From Pseudochelatococcus lubricantis (GTDB lineage Bacteria; Pseudomonadota; Alphaproteobacteria; Rhizobiales; Beijerinckiaceae), in contig NZ_JBHLXC010000002.1 of the NCBI RefSeq assembly GCF_042432495.1, positions 1,364,001-1,428,000 on the forward strand: DNA of 64,000 bases, in the 5' to 3' direction. Position numbers and translations under genes: made by a program. This document shows, in pieces, positions 15,880-24,087 of the stretch (the first letter of the stretch is position 1; each line of letters opens with the position of its first letter). The notes under the pieces were generated by a model. It saw nothing but the letters and a program-made list of their open reading frames with translations. It searched no databases and had not been told where the DNA came from.

Positions 15880-17580
15880 ATGACGGAAATGGACCAGAAT
15901 CTCGAGGCCCAAAGCCGCGAGTCCATGGAATATGATGTGGTGATCGTGGGTGCGGGGCCGGCCGGGCTGGCCGCCGCCATTCACATCAAACAACTGGCGG
16001 CTGAAAGCGGCGCCGATATTTCCGTCGTAGTGGTCGAGAAGGGTTCCGAGGTCGGGGCGCATATCCTGTCCGGCGCGGTGGTCGATCCGATCGGCCTCGA
16101 CGCCCTGCTGCCGGACTGGCGGGAGGCCGAGGACACGCCGCTGACCACACAGGTGACCGACGACCATTTCTATCTGCTCGGCCCCTCCGGCGGCATTCGC
16201 CTGCCGAACTTCCTGATGCCGCCGCTGATGTCCAACCACGGCAACTTTATCGGCTCGCTCGGCAATGTCGCGCGCTTCCTCGCGGCACGGGCGGAGGAGC
16301 TTGGCGTCGAAATCTATCCGGGCTTCGCCGCGACTGAGATACTCTACGGCGAGAACGGCGCCGTCGAGGGCATCGCCACCGGCGACATGGGCATCGACCG
16401 GCAGGGCCATGCGCGCGCCGACTTCACACGTGGCATGGAACTGCGCGGCAAGTACACACTGTTCGCGGAAGGCGCGCGCGGCAGCCTGACGAAGCAGATC
16501 ATACCGCGTTTCGGCCTGGACAAAGGCCGCTCGCCGCAGAAATTCGGCATCGGCCTCAAGGAGCTGTGGCAGGTCGATCCGTCGCGCTTCAAGCCTGGCC
16601 TCGTCCAGCACAGCTTCGGCTGGCCGCTCGACAGCGGCACGGGCGGCGGCTCGTTCCTGTATCATTTCGAGGATAACCTGGTCGCCGTCGGCTTCGTCGT
16701 GCACCTCGATTACAAAAATCCCACGCTGTCACCATTCGACGAGTTCCAGCGCTTCAAGACCCACCCGCTGATCCGCGATACGTTCGAGGGCGCCAAGCGG
16801 CTGTCCTATGGCGCGCGCGCCATCACGGAAGGCGGCTGGCAGTCGGTGCCGGCGCTCGCCTTTCCCGGCGGCGCGCTCCTCGGCTGCGCGGCCGGTTTCG
16901 TCAACGTGCCGCGCATCAAGGGCAGCCACAACGCCGTCGCTTCCGGCATGCTGGCGGCGCGCTCCGTCGTGTCGGCGCTCGCGGCTGGCCGAGCCTATGA
17001 CACGCTGCAGGACTATGAGGATGGCTGGCGCGCGTCGAGCATCGGGCGGGACCTGAAGCCGGTGCGCAACGTCAAGCCGCTGTGGTCGCGGTTCGGCACG
17101 TTCATCGGCGTGGCGCTTGGCGGCTTCGACATGTGGACGACGACGCTGACCGGCGGCCGCTCGCTGTTCGGCACGCTGCGCCACCGCAAGCGCGACTGCG
17201 ATTCCCTGCTGACGATCGACCGCGTGAAGCCCCTCACCTACCCGAAGCCAGACGGCGTGCTGACCTTCGACAAGCTGTCGTCGGTGTTCCTGTCCAACAC
17301 CTCCCATAGCGAGGACCAGCCGGCGCACCTGAAGCTGACGGACCCCGCCGTTCCGATCAAGCGGAACCTGCCGCTCTATGGCGAGCCGGCGCGCCTCTAC
17401 TGCCCGGCCGGTGTCTACGAGGTCGTCTACGGCAACGAGGAGGCGCACACCGATCCGCGCTTCGTCATCAACGCGCAGAACTGCGTGCACTGCAAGACGT
17501 GCGATATCAAGGATCCGTCCCAGAACATCACCTGGGTGCCGCCGGAAGGTGGCGGCGGTCCTAACTATCCGAATATGTAA
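15880..17580 (+). CDS. electron transfer flavoprotein-ubiquinone oxidoreductase
   Basis: A 566-aa inner-membrane-associated FAD/[4Fe-4S] enzyme that passes electrons from reduced ETF, fed by acyl-CoA and amino-acid dehydrogenases, to ubiquinone. The FAD dinucleotide fold is at residues 17-26 (VVIVGAGPAGLAAAIHI), followed by GAHILSGAVVDP. The C-terminal ferredoxin-like part carries the cluster cysteines in LYCPAGVYEV and NCVHCKTCDIKDPSQNITW. Length is typical. The ATG at 15880 has GGGAGAG upstream. A 13-bp-stem hairpin follows the stop. Confidence 0.96.
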   Translation: MTEMDQNLEAQSRESMEYDVVIVGAGPAGLAAAIHIKQLAAESGADISVVVVEKGSEVGAHILSGAVVDPIGLDALLPDWREAEDTPLTTQVTDDHFYLLGPSGGIRLPNFLMPPLMSNHGNFIGSLGNVARFLAARAEELGVEIYPGFAATEILYGENGAVEGIATGDMGIDRQGHARADFTRGMELRGKYTLFAEGARGSLTKQIIPRFGLDKGRSPQKFGIGLKELWQVDPSRFKPGLVQHSFGWPLDSGTGGGSFLYHFEDNLVAVGFVVHLDYKNPTLSPFDEFQRFKTHPLIRDTFEGAKRLSYGARAITEGGWQSVPALAFPGGALLGCAAGFVNVPRIKGSHNAVASGMLAARSVVSALAAGRAYDTLQDYEDGWRASSIGRDLKPVRNVKPLWSRFGTFIGVALGGFDMWTTTLTGGRSLFGTLRHRKRDCDSLLTIDRVKPLTYPKPDGVLTFDKLSSVFLSNTSHSEDQPAHLKLTDPAVPIKRNLPLYGEPARLYCPAGVYEVVYGNEEAHTDPRFVINAQNCVHCKTCDIKDPSQNITWVPPEGGGGPNYPNM

Positions 17581-17587
17581 CGGCACG

Positions 17588-17617
17588 TATTCGGTGCAGC
17601 TCAGGCTGCATCGAATA
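17588..17617 (+). terminator. hairpin terminator after the ETF-QO gene
   Basis: TATTCGGTGCAGC (17588-17600) pairs with GCTGCATCGAATA (17605-17617) over a TCAG loop: 13 bp with one G-U. It is followed by TTTA. The U-tract is short, so termination may be partial. Confidence 0.65.
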
Positions 17618-17618
17618 T

Positions 17619-17730
17619 TTACAATTGTAACTAGTTTTACTAAAAAGTATGACATAAACTTGCCGCCAGGGCAGGAAGCTTGTACTTTTCAGATGCATCC
17701 CCCTGTAACGATTGATATGACGCATGTCAT
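17619..17730 (+). promoter_or_regulatory. control region of the acyl-CoA dehydrogenase gene with two palindromes
   Basis: TTACAATTGTAA (17619-17630) is a perfect 12-bp palindrome in an AT-rich stretch. ATGAC-GCAT-GTCAT (17717-17730) is a second inverted repeat, 58 bp before the gene start. TATGACATA at 17648-17656 adds another ATGAC word. Neither matches the palindromes before the ETF-QO gene, so a different regulator may act here. Confidence 0.35.
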
Positions 17731-17787
17731 GTCTGCTCCCCGCCGGTTATGGAGAGGGAGTCTTTCGCAGCACCCGGAGCGCCCGTC

Positions 17788-19551
17788 ATGTCCGAATATA
17801 CGCCCCCCATCGACGACATTTCCTTTCTCCTGTCCGAGGTCTTCGATATCGACTCTCTCGGGGCGTCGCTGCCCGGGTATGCCGAGGTCAACGCCGAGTT
17901 CGCCGTCAGCGTTCTGGAGGAAGCCGGCCGCTTCTTTGCGGAGACTATCCAGCCGCTGAACCTGCCCGGCGACGAGGAAGGCAGCCGGCTCGTCAACGGC
18001 GCGGTGCAGACGCCGAAGGGCTTCGCGGAAGCCTACCGGGCCTTCGCGGAGGCCGGCTGGTCGGGCCTTTCGGGCGACCCCGCCTACGGCGGCCAGGGCC
18101 TGCCGCGCGTGTTGCAGATTCTCTCCGACGAAATGCTGTCGGCCTCGAACCTGTCGTTCGGCCTGTTCCCCGGCCTGACGCGCGGCGCGACGGAGGCGAT
18201 CGGCCACCACGCGAGCGACGAACTCAAGGCCACGTACCTGCCCAAGATGATCAGCGGCGAGTGGACCGGCGCCATGGCGCTGACGGAAGCCGGCGCGGGC
18301 ACGGACCTCGGCCTGCTCAAGACGCAGGCGGAGCCGCAGGCGGACGGCTCCTACAAGATCACCGGCAGCAAGATTTTCATCTCGTCCGGCGACCACGACT
18401 TCGGCGGCAACATCATCCATCTGGTGCTGGCGCGCCTTCCCGATGCGCCCAAGGGCGTCAAGGGCATCAGCCTGTTCCTGGCGCCGAAGTTCCTGCTTAA
18501 TGCCGACGGCTCGCTCGGCGGACGCAACAGCTTCTCGGTCGGCTCGCTTGAGAAGAAGATGGGCATTCACGCCCAGCCCACCTGCGTGATGAACTACGAC
18601 GGCGCGACCGGCTGGCTGGTGGGGCAGCCGAACAAGGGCCTCTCGGCCATGTTCACGATGATGAACGCGGAGCGCCTGTTCGTCGGCATCCAGGGGCTCG
18701 GCATCGCCGACGCCGCCTACCAGAAGGCCGCGCGCTACGCGAAGGAGCGCCTGCAGGGCCGCTCCGTCGACGGCAAGGCGCCGCTCGTGCCGATCATCGA
18801 GCATGCGGACGTACGCAAGATGCTGCTCACCGTCCGCTCGTTCGTGGAAGCGGCGCGCGGCCTGGCCGTGTGGACGGCGCTGGAGATGGACAAGGCGCAG
18901 CAGCTCGACGATGCGGCGGCGCGGGCGGTTGCGGACGGCAACGTGGCGCTGATGACGCCGGTCGTCAAGGCGGCCTTCACGGACCTCGGCTTCGAGGGCG
19001 CGGTGCTGGCGCAGCAGGTGTTCGGCGGCCACGGCTACATCCGCGAATGGGGTCTCGAACAGTTCGTGCGCGACGCGCGCATCGCCCAGATCTACGAAGG
19101 CACCAACGGCGTGCAGGCGCAGGATCTCGTGGGCCGCAAGCTCAGCATCGATGATGGCGCGCTGCCCAAGCACTTCTTCGGGCTGGTCGAGGCCGATCTG
19201 GCCGCCGCGCCGGCGGATGTCGCGGATATCGTGAAGCCGGTGCGCGAGGCTTTCGAGGTTCTGAAGCAGGCCACGGAGCGGCTCGCGGCGCATGCGGCAC
19301 AGAACCCCGAGGAACCGGGCGCGGCGGCGACGGACTACCTGCGCCTCTTCGCCCTCGTCTCGCTCGGCTGGATCTGGGTGCGCATCGCCACCGCGGCCGC
19401 CGCCAAGGCGGACGGGTCGGCGCTGCACAGGCACAAGCTGGCCGTTGGCCGCTTCTTCGTCGCGCGGGTCCTGCCGCAAGTCTACGGGCTCGACCGCGCG
19501 CTGGAGGCGGGCGCCGCGCCGATCACCGCGCTGGAGACGGAAGCGTTCTGA
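17788..19551 (+). CDS. acyl-CoA dehydrogenase, DmdC-like
   Basis: A 587-aa flavoprotein dehydrogenase of the long type with an extra C-terminal domain, as in 3-methylmercaptopropionyl-CoA dehydrogenases and FadE-like enzymes. It starts MSEYTPPIDDISFLLSEVFD, carries the FAD/substrate motif GAMALTEAGAGTDLGLLKT near residue 165, then the mid beta domain, and FGGHGYIREWGLEQFVRDAR with IAQIYEGTNGVQAQDLVGRK in the helical domain. It should oxidise an acyl-CoA and pass electrons via ETF to the ETF-QO encoded upstream. The ATG at 17788 has GGAG nearby; an ATG 13 codons earlier is possible. Substrate is unknown. Confidence 0.92.
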   Translation: MSEYTPPIDDISFLLSEVFDIDSLGASLPGYAEVNAEFAVSVLEEAGRFFAETIQPLNLPGDEEGSRLVNGAVQTPKGFAEAYRAFAEAGWSGLSGDPAYGGQGLPRVLQILSDEMLSASNLSFGLFPGLTRGATEAIGHHASDELKATYLPKMISGEWTGAMALTEAGAGTDLGLLKTQAEPQADGSYKITGSKIFISSGDHDFGGNIIHLVLARLPDAPKGVKGISLFLAPKFLLNADGSLGGRNSFSVGSLEKKMGIHAQPTCVMNYDGATGWLVGQPNKGLSAMFTMMNAERLFVGIQGLGIADAAYQKAARYAKERLQGRSVDGKAPLVPIIEHADVRKMLLTVRSFVEAARGLAVWTALEMDKAQQLDDAAARAVADGNVALMTPVVKAAFTDLGFEGAVLAQQVFGGHGYIREWGLEQFVRDARIAQIYEGTNGVQAQDLVGRKLSIDDGALPKHFFGLVEADLAAAPADVADIVKPVREAFEVLKQATERLAAHAAQNPEEPGAAATDYLRLFALVSLGWIWVRIATAAAAKADGSALHRHKLAVGRFFVARVLPQVYGLDRALEAGAAPITALETEAF

Positions 19552-19562
19552 CGTTCGCGGAA

Positions 19563-19583
19563 GCGGCCGGACAATCCGGCCGC
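19563..19583 (+). terminator. GC hairpin after the acyl-CoA dehydrogenase gene
   Basis: GCGGCCGGA (19563-19571) and TCCGGCCGC (19575-19583) form a 9-bp stem with a CAA loop, 12 nt after the stop codon. Only GTTCC follows, so the U-tract is weak. Confidence 0.6.
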
Positions 19584-19713
19584 GTTCCTGCATGCCGGGA
19601 GAGACGTTCGCGGCCGCCCGGGCCGCGGTGGTTGTGTCGCCGTTTCAATCGTGCTGCTATCCGCAATCGTCATTCACGATTCACGGTCGCGCTTCGCACG
19701 GGGACGCCGCTGC

Positions 19714-20508
19714 ATGTTCTTTTTCGCCTCGAAGATCGTCTGGTTCTTCACGAGCCCGACGAACCTGCTGCTGATGGTGCTGATCGCGGCGAGCCTGCTG
19801 CTCTTCACCCGTTTCTACCGGGTGGCGCGGGTGGTCGTGCTCGGCGTCGGAATCGTGCTGTTCGCGGTTGGCGTGACGCCTTTTTCCCGCTTTCTCGTGC
19901 AGACGCTGGAGAACGTCTATCCGGATATCTCGCGTAACCCCGGCCATGTCGACGGCGTCATCGTTCTCGGCGGGTCGACGAGTTTCGCGCGGGGGCAGTT
20001 GCGTGTCGGCGAAGCGGGCTCCCGCCTCGTCGCGGCGCTGGAACTGGCACGCGCATATCCGCAGGCGCGCATCATCTTCTCCGGCGGCAGCGCGCGCGTG
20101 CTGATCGCGGAAGAGCGGACGGAGGCCGAGGGCGCGCGTATCTTCTTCGATCTCGCCGGCCTTCCGCCGGGTCGGGTCATCTACGAGGATCAAGCGCGCA
20201 ATACGTTCGAGAACGCCGTTTTCGCGAGGAGGATCGCCGATCCCAGGCCGGGCGAGCGGTGGCTGCTCGTCACCTCCGCGTTCCACATGCCCCGTTCCGT
20301 CGCAACCTTTCGCCGTGCAGGGTTCGATGTGGTGCCCTACCCGGTCGATTTCCGCTCGGATGGCCGTTTCAGCGATGACTTTCGTCCGTTCGCCACGGCG
20401 CCCGACGGGCTGGGACTGGCCGACATGGTCGTCAAGGAATGGATCGGGATGCTGGTCTACTGGCTGCGGAGCGTTGCCGATTCCGCACCGCAAGGGCAAG
20501 GCGGGTAG
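19714..20508 (+). CDS. YdcF-like DUF218 membrane protein
   Basis: A 264-aa protein with two N-terminal membrane helices (IVWFFTSPTNLLLMVLIAAS and VVVLGVGIVLFAVGVTPF) and a DUF218 domain: DGVIVLGGSTSF, ARIIFSGGSARVL, then RNTFENAVFARRI and LVTSAFHMPRSVATFRRAGF. DUF218 proteins (YdcF, SanA, ElyC) bind nucleotides or act in envelope polysaccharide and barrier maintenance; the exact reaction is not known. The ATG at 19714 gives a normal N-terminus; an in-frame start 21 codons upstream would add charged residues. Confidence 0.8.
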   Translation: MFFFASKIVWFFTSPTNLLLMVLIAASLLLFTRFYRVARVVVLGVGIVLFAVGVTPFSRFLVQTLENVYPDISRNPGHVDGVIVLGGSTSFARGQLRVGEAGSRLVAALELARAYPQARIIFSGGSARVLIAEERTEAEGARIFFDLAGLPPGRVIYEDQARNTFENAVFARRIADPRPGERWLLVTSAFHMPRSVATFRRAGFDVVPYPVDFRSDGRFSDDFRPFATAPDGLGLADMVVKEWIGMLVYWLRSVADSAPQGQGG

Positions 20509-20520
20509 CCGGGTAGTTGT

Positions 20521-20973
20521 TCATGCGGCGTGGGCGCGGCGGCGGGCGGGCAATTCCAGCACGACCTCATCCGTGTCCAGCAGACGCTGGCTCGTCAGGA
20601 TGAAATTGAGCAGGATGCCGTCGACTTCCTGCGCTTCCCGCACGATCTCGTGTGCGGCACGCAGCGCGGTGCGCGTGGGGCCGCCGGCCGCGCCCAGCGA
20701 GGAAACGAGCCAGTGTGCGTCATCCCCCCGCACGATGCCGGTGGGGCGTTCCGCCCAGACGACGTAATCGACAAGCAGCGCGATCAGCGCATCGCCCCAG
20801 GCATTGCAGGGCTTCGGCACCAGCCGGTCGAGCGCAATCAGTGCATTGGCTTCTTCACGGTTAGCGATGCCATCCGGAAGTATATGCCGCAGCAGTGTAC
20901 GCACATCCCATTCCGTAATGGCGCGATCGTCATACGCCTTGTCGATGAATTCACGAAGCTTATTGTTAATCAT
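20521..20973 (-). CDS. conserved hypothetical protein (150 aa)
   Basis: A soluble, mostly helical 150-aa protein beginning MINNKLREFIDKAYDDRAIT; I do not recognise a family. It contains EWDVRTLLRHILPDGIANRE and WGDALIALLVDYVVWAERPT, and ends in a basic PARRRAHAA. No signal peptide or membrane helix is seen. It is convergent with the YdcF-like gene (12 bp gap). The 245-bp region to its right, shared with the divergent GT8 gene, holds three GANTC sites and a GGTTA/TAACC inverted repeat. Confidence 0.7.
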   Translation of the reverse strand: MINNKLREFIDKAYDDRAITEWDVRTLLRHILPDGIANREEANALIALDRLVPKPCNAWGDALIALLVDYVVWAERPTGIVRGDDAHWLVSSLGAAGGPTRTALRAAHEIVREAQEVDGILLNFILTSQRLLDTDEVVLELPARRRAHAA

Positions 20974-21218
20974 CTTTCAACGCCTCCCCATCCTGCTCGC
21001 AGGACAGCGATCAATCTTTGATGCGTTGAGTATTGCGCCCCGGCACCCACAATCCGGTTAACGGCAAAATCTGAATCCGTGTTCAGGTTAAGCGTTGCTA
21101 ACCCGGCGTGGTTGACGAATCCTGACGATGCCGCCAAAACCCCGGCGGGCCTTGGGATTCGCGAATACCTGCCCGCAGCGTCGTTTCGCGTGTTTTTACG
21201 TCCGGTTGACCATCTTCC

Positions 21219-22139
21219 ATGCCGAACAAACGCCTGATCTGCTTCACGCCTGACCGGAGTTTCCTCCTTGCGGCCGTATTTGCGGCCCAAAGGTTACTGA
21301 GCCACGGACTCGCCGGAGACATCGACATCGCCATCGTCTGTACGTCGCAGGACGTCGACGGGGACGGCGCCGGCCACGCCGGCGGGCGGCTGCAGATCAT
21401 CACCAACTCCTTCCAGGGAACGGGAGAAAACGCGCTCGCGGGTCTCCCCCTCGGCCGCCACCTCACGGACGCGGCCTACAGGCGCCTGTTGCTTCCCTTC
21501 GTTCTGCCCGCGCATTACGAGCGCATCCTTTATCTCGACAGCGACACGCTGGTCGTGCGGCCGGGGCTTGGCCGCGTGTTCGATCTCGATCTCGGCGGCT
21601 GTCCCTTCGCGGCGGCGCTCGACATGATTTTCCTGAAGGATTTCGAGGAGGGCCCGCTGACCGCCGCCTTCCGCGCCTATCGGGCAGGGCTGGGCTTCGC
21701 GCCGGACACGCCCTACTTCAACTCCGGCGTGCTGCTGATCGACCGCGCGCGCTGGCGGGAGGAGATGCTGACGGAGCGGGCGGTCGCCTTCGCGCGTGCG
21801 CATCCGGAACTCTGCCGGTTCCAGGACCAGAGCGCGCTGAACGCGGTGGCGCGCGGCCGCTGGGCGCCGCTGTCGCCGCGCTTCAACTTCATGGGCGATT
21901 TCCTGCTGCTCGATCTCATACGCGACATCGCGCCGGTCGTGCTGCACTTCGTCAACGACCCCAAGCCGTGGCAGTGCGAACGCTGGCGCGGCCCTGCATG
22001 GATGCAGGCGCTCTACAGGCCGGATGAGGACGACAGCGCCCTGCCCGCCGGCGTGCCGCTGACGCCGGCATTCCAGCGTTTCCGCGAGCGGCTTCTTGCC
22101 TTTCTCGGCGCCCAGCGCTTCATCGATGCCGCGCCCTGA
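21219..22139 (+). CDS. glycosyltransferase family 8 protein
   Basis: A 306-aa GT8-type enzyme (galactosyl/glucosyl-transferase fold, as in LPS core enzymes WaaI/WaaJ and LgtC). Family blocks include LICFTPDRSFLLAAVFAAQR at the start, the metal-binding DXD in YERILYLDSDTLVV near residue 110, YFNSGVLLIDRARWREEM, CRFQDQSALNAVARGRW and the late HFVNDPKPW. It probably adds a hexose to LPS or another surface glycan; the acceptor is unknown. It stands alone, convergent with ATP12. Confidence 0.88.
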   Translation: MPNKRLICFTPDRSFLLAAVFAAQRLLSHGLAGDIDIAIVCTSQDVDGDGAGHAGGRLQIITNSFQGTGENALAGLPLGRHLTDAAYRRLLLPFVLPAHYERILYLDSDTLVVRPGLGRVFDLDLGGCPFAAALDMIFLKDFEEGPLTAAFRAYRAGLGFAPDTPYFNSGVLLIDRARWREEMLTERAVAFARAHPELCRFQDQSALNAVARGRWAPLSPRFNFMGDFLLLDLIRDIAPVVLHFVNDPKPWQCERWRGPAWMQALYRPDEDDSALPAGVPLTPAFQRFRERLLAFLGAQRFIDAAP

Positions 22140-22158
22140 TCAGACTGTCAGAACGGTC

Positions 22159-22184
22159 ATGCGCGGCGCCCGTGCGCTGCGCAT
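22159..22184. terminator. bidirectional hairpin between the GT8 and ATP12 genes
   Basis: ATGCGCGGCGC (22159-22169) and GCGCTGCGCAT (22174-22184) form an 11-bp stem with one G-U and a CCGT loop between two convergent genes. It reaches the last base of the ATP12 stop codon. U-tracts are missing on both sides. Confidence 0.45.
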
Positions 22185-22981
22185 CAGAATTGCCAGGTGT
22201 GGCGCACGAGTGTTGCGGCGGCGGTGAATTCGATAAGGCGCGCGGCGCGGCGCGCCATGGCTTCCTCGTCGGCGCCCCAGATCTCCGCCTGCACATCCTC
22301 GTCCACGTGGGCCGCCAGCCACGCCGCCTCCGGCGTAATATGCTGGCGGGCGACGGCCAGCGCGATAAGCACGGAGCCGCTCAGCGCGGTGAGAACGTGC
22401 AGCCCGCCGATTGCGTAGGGCGACGGCTGTTCCGCGACGATGCGGGCGATCGTCTCTATGCTTTGCGCCGGCTGCTCGACGAACATCACGCCCTCGGCGA
22501 GGAAGAAGCGGGCGCCGAGTTCCTCGCGCGCCCAGTCGAGCAGCGGGTCCCACAGTTGCGCCTGCCGGCGCACCAGCCTTTCCGGTGCGTCGGCGCGGTA
22601 GCACAGCAGGTCCGACCCCGCAAAGCGCACGATCTCCGCCGCGACCTCCGGCTGCGCCTGCGATACACCATCGATCACCGAATTGACGAGGCGGGTCATC
22701 GGCATGGTGGCGGGATCGATGACCTCCGCCTGCGCCTCCCACTCCTGCGCGAGTACTTCGGCGATGGCGGCGTGCGGCACGGCGACCGGCGCGCGTGCGG
22801 GCGTGCGGGCCGCGCGGCCGTCGAGTAGCAGCGCATGGCCCTCGTCGCGCAGCTCGGTGTGGGCGCGCTGGTAAAAGCGCCGGGGAAGTGCCGGCTTGTC
22901 GCCACGGGCGACAGCCGGCGCCTGTTCGTCGCGTCCCGCGTCCGGCGGCGGCAGGATGCCGCCGGTGAAGTCGCCGCTCAT
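22184..22981 (-). CDS. ATP12-family F1-ATPase assembly chaperone
   Basis: A 265-aa protein of the ATP12 family, which in mitochondria chaperones the F1 alpha subunit and is kept by alphaproteobacteria. Recognisable segments are PRRFYQRAHTEL, LDGRAARTPARAPVAVPHAA, EWEAQAEVIDPATMPMTRLV then NSVIDGV, and DLLCYRADAPERLVRRQAQL with WDPLLDWA. No signal peptide. It is the last gene of a minus-strand run, 1 nt after the LAB_N gene, but is functionally unrelated to its glycosylation neighbours. Confidence 0.9.
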   Translation of the reverse strand: MSGDFTGGILPPPDAGRDEQAPAVARGDKPALPRRFYQRAHTELRDEGHALLLDGRAARTPARAPVAVPHAAIAEVLAQEWEAQAEVIDPATMPMTRLVNSVIDGVSQAQPEVAAEIVRFAGSDLLCYRADAPERLVRRQAQLWDPLLDWAREELGARFFLAEGVMFVEQPAQSIETIARIVAEQPSPYAIGGLHVLTALSGSVLIALAVARQHITPEAAWLAAHVDEDVQAEIWGADEEAMARRAARLIEFTAAATLVRHTWQF

Positions 22982-22982
22982 G

Positions 22983-23345
22983 TCACCCTCCTGCGTCCGT
23001 TGCCTTTGCCGCGACGTCCGTGAGCCGCCTGCGCCGCCGTTCCTTGACGATCAGCATCAGGTTGCGTGCATAGATGAACAGGCTCAGCGACTGGCCGAGA
23101 ATGATCACCGGCTCGCGCTGCACGATACCGTAGATGAGCGTGATGAAGCCGCCGCCGATGGAAAAGAACCAGAAGGCGACGGGCACCACGCTGCGCCCGG
23201 CCCGCTCGCTGGCGATCCACTGCACCAGAAAGCGCGCCGAGAACAGCGCCTGCCCCAGCAGGCCGAGCGCCAGCCAGACGCTGAATTTCTCGATGAATAC
23301 TTCGTAGAGATAGCCGCCGATGTCCCGCGACAGGGTGATCAACAT
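22983..23345 (-). CDS. lipid-A-disaccharide synthase N-terminal-domain (LAB_N) membrane protein
   Basis: A 120-aa protein with three membrane helices matching the LAB_N domain that stands alone in many Hyphomicrobiales: WLALGLLGQALFSARFLVQW, then SVVPVAFWFFSIGGGFITLI and LGQSLSLFIYARNLMLIVKE. It lies between a GT2 polyprenyl-phosphate sugar transferase and ATP12 and is spaced 5 bp from the GT2 gene. Such small partners accompany undecaprenyl-sugar systems; a role in lipid A modification is inferred. Confidence 0.85.
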   Translation of the reverse strand: MLITLSRDIGGYLYEVFIEKFSVWLALGLLGQALFSARFLVQWIASERAGRSVVPVAFWFFSIGGGFITLIYGIVQREPVIILGQSLSLFIYARNLMLIVKERRRRRLTDVAAKATDAGG

Positions 23346-23350
23346 GCGTT

Positions 23351-24085
23351 TTAGTCCTCAACGACCGTGGGAATGGCGCCGCGGCGTGCAATAAGCCAGC
23401 GCACGCCGACGAGATCGACGATGCCGACCCAGAGCCGGTCGAAAAACCCGTAGTTGGACGTGCCGGTGAAACGTGGCCGATCGATGACATCGACGAGCAG
23501 CACGGCATAGCCCTCGCGCTTCACCAGCGCCGGCATGAAGCGGTGCAGGGCCTTGAAGAACGGCAGCGCCAGATAGACCTCGCGATAGAACACCTTCAGC
23601 CCGCATCCGGTATCGCGAGTCGCATCGCGCAATATCCAGCGGCGCACGCGGTTGGCGATCCGTGACTGCATGCGCTTGAAACCGGTGTCCTTGCGGCCGA
23701 CCCGCTGCCCCTGCACGAGGCCGCTGCCGGACGGGCCGCTCAACAGCGTGGCGACCATTTCGGGGATGAAGGCGGGATCGTTCTGCCCGTCGCCGTCGAG
23801 CGTCGCGATGACGGGCGAGCGCGCCGCCAGCACGCCGGAGCGCACGGCGATGCTCTGCCCGGACGAACGGTCGTGGCGGAGGATGCGCAGATGCGGGCGG
23901 GCACGCGCGAGCTTCGCGAGTTCCTCGCCGGTGCCGTCGGTGGAGCCATCGTCGACATAGACGATCTCGAAAGGGGAAAGCGGCGCGCAGGCCGTCTCGA
24001 TCTCGGCGACCAGCGGCGCGATGTTGGCAATCTCGTTCTTCACCGGCACGACGATGCTGAGGCGAAGCGGTGTGGCGTCCTGCAC
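23351..24085 (-). CDS. family 2 glycosyltransferase, polyprenyl-phosphate sugar synthase type
   Basis: A 244-aa GT2 enzyme resembling dolichol-phosphate mannosyltransferase, ArnC and rhizobial RgtE. It has LSIVVPVKNEIANIAPLVAE at the start, DDGSTDGTGEEL, IATLDGDGQNDPAFIPEMV with the metal-binding DXD, and GFKRMQSRIANRVRRW. It would charge a lipid carrier with a sugar for the GT39 enzyme encoded just upstream. The start is uncertain: GTG at 24085 has CAGGA about 9 nt before it, while TTG at 24091 overlaps the GT39 stop. The frame stays open far upstream, but that part lies antiphase within the GT39 gene. Confidence 0.87.
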   Translation of the reverse strand: MQDATPLRLSIVVPVKNEIANIAPLVAEIETACAPLSPFEIVYVDDGSTDGTGEELAKLARARPHLRILRHDRSSGQSIAVRSGVLAARSPVIATLDGDGQNDPAFIPEMVATLLSGPSGSGLVQGQRVGRKDTGFKRMQSRIANRVRRWILRDATRDTGCGLKVFYREVYLALPFFKALHRFMPALVKREGYAVLLVDVIDRPRFTGTSNYGFFDRLWVGIVDLVGVRWLIARRGAIPTVVED

Positions 24086-24087
24086 GT

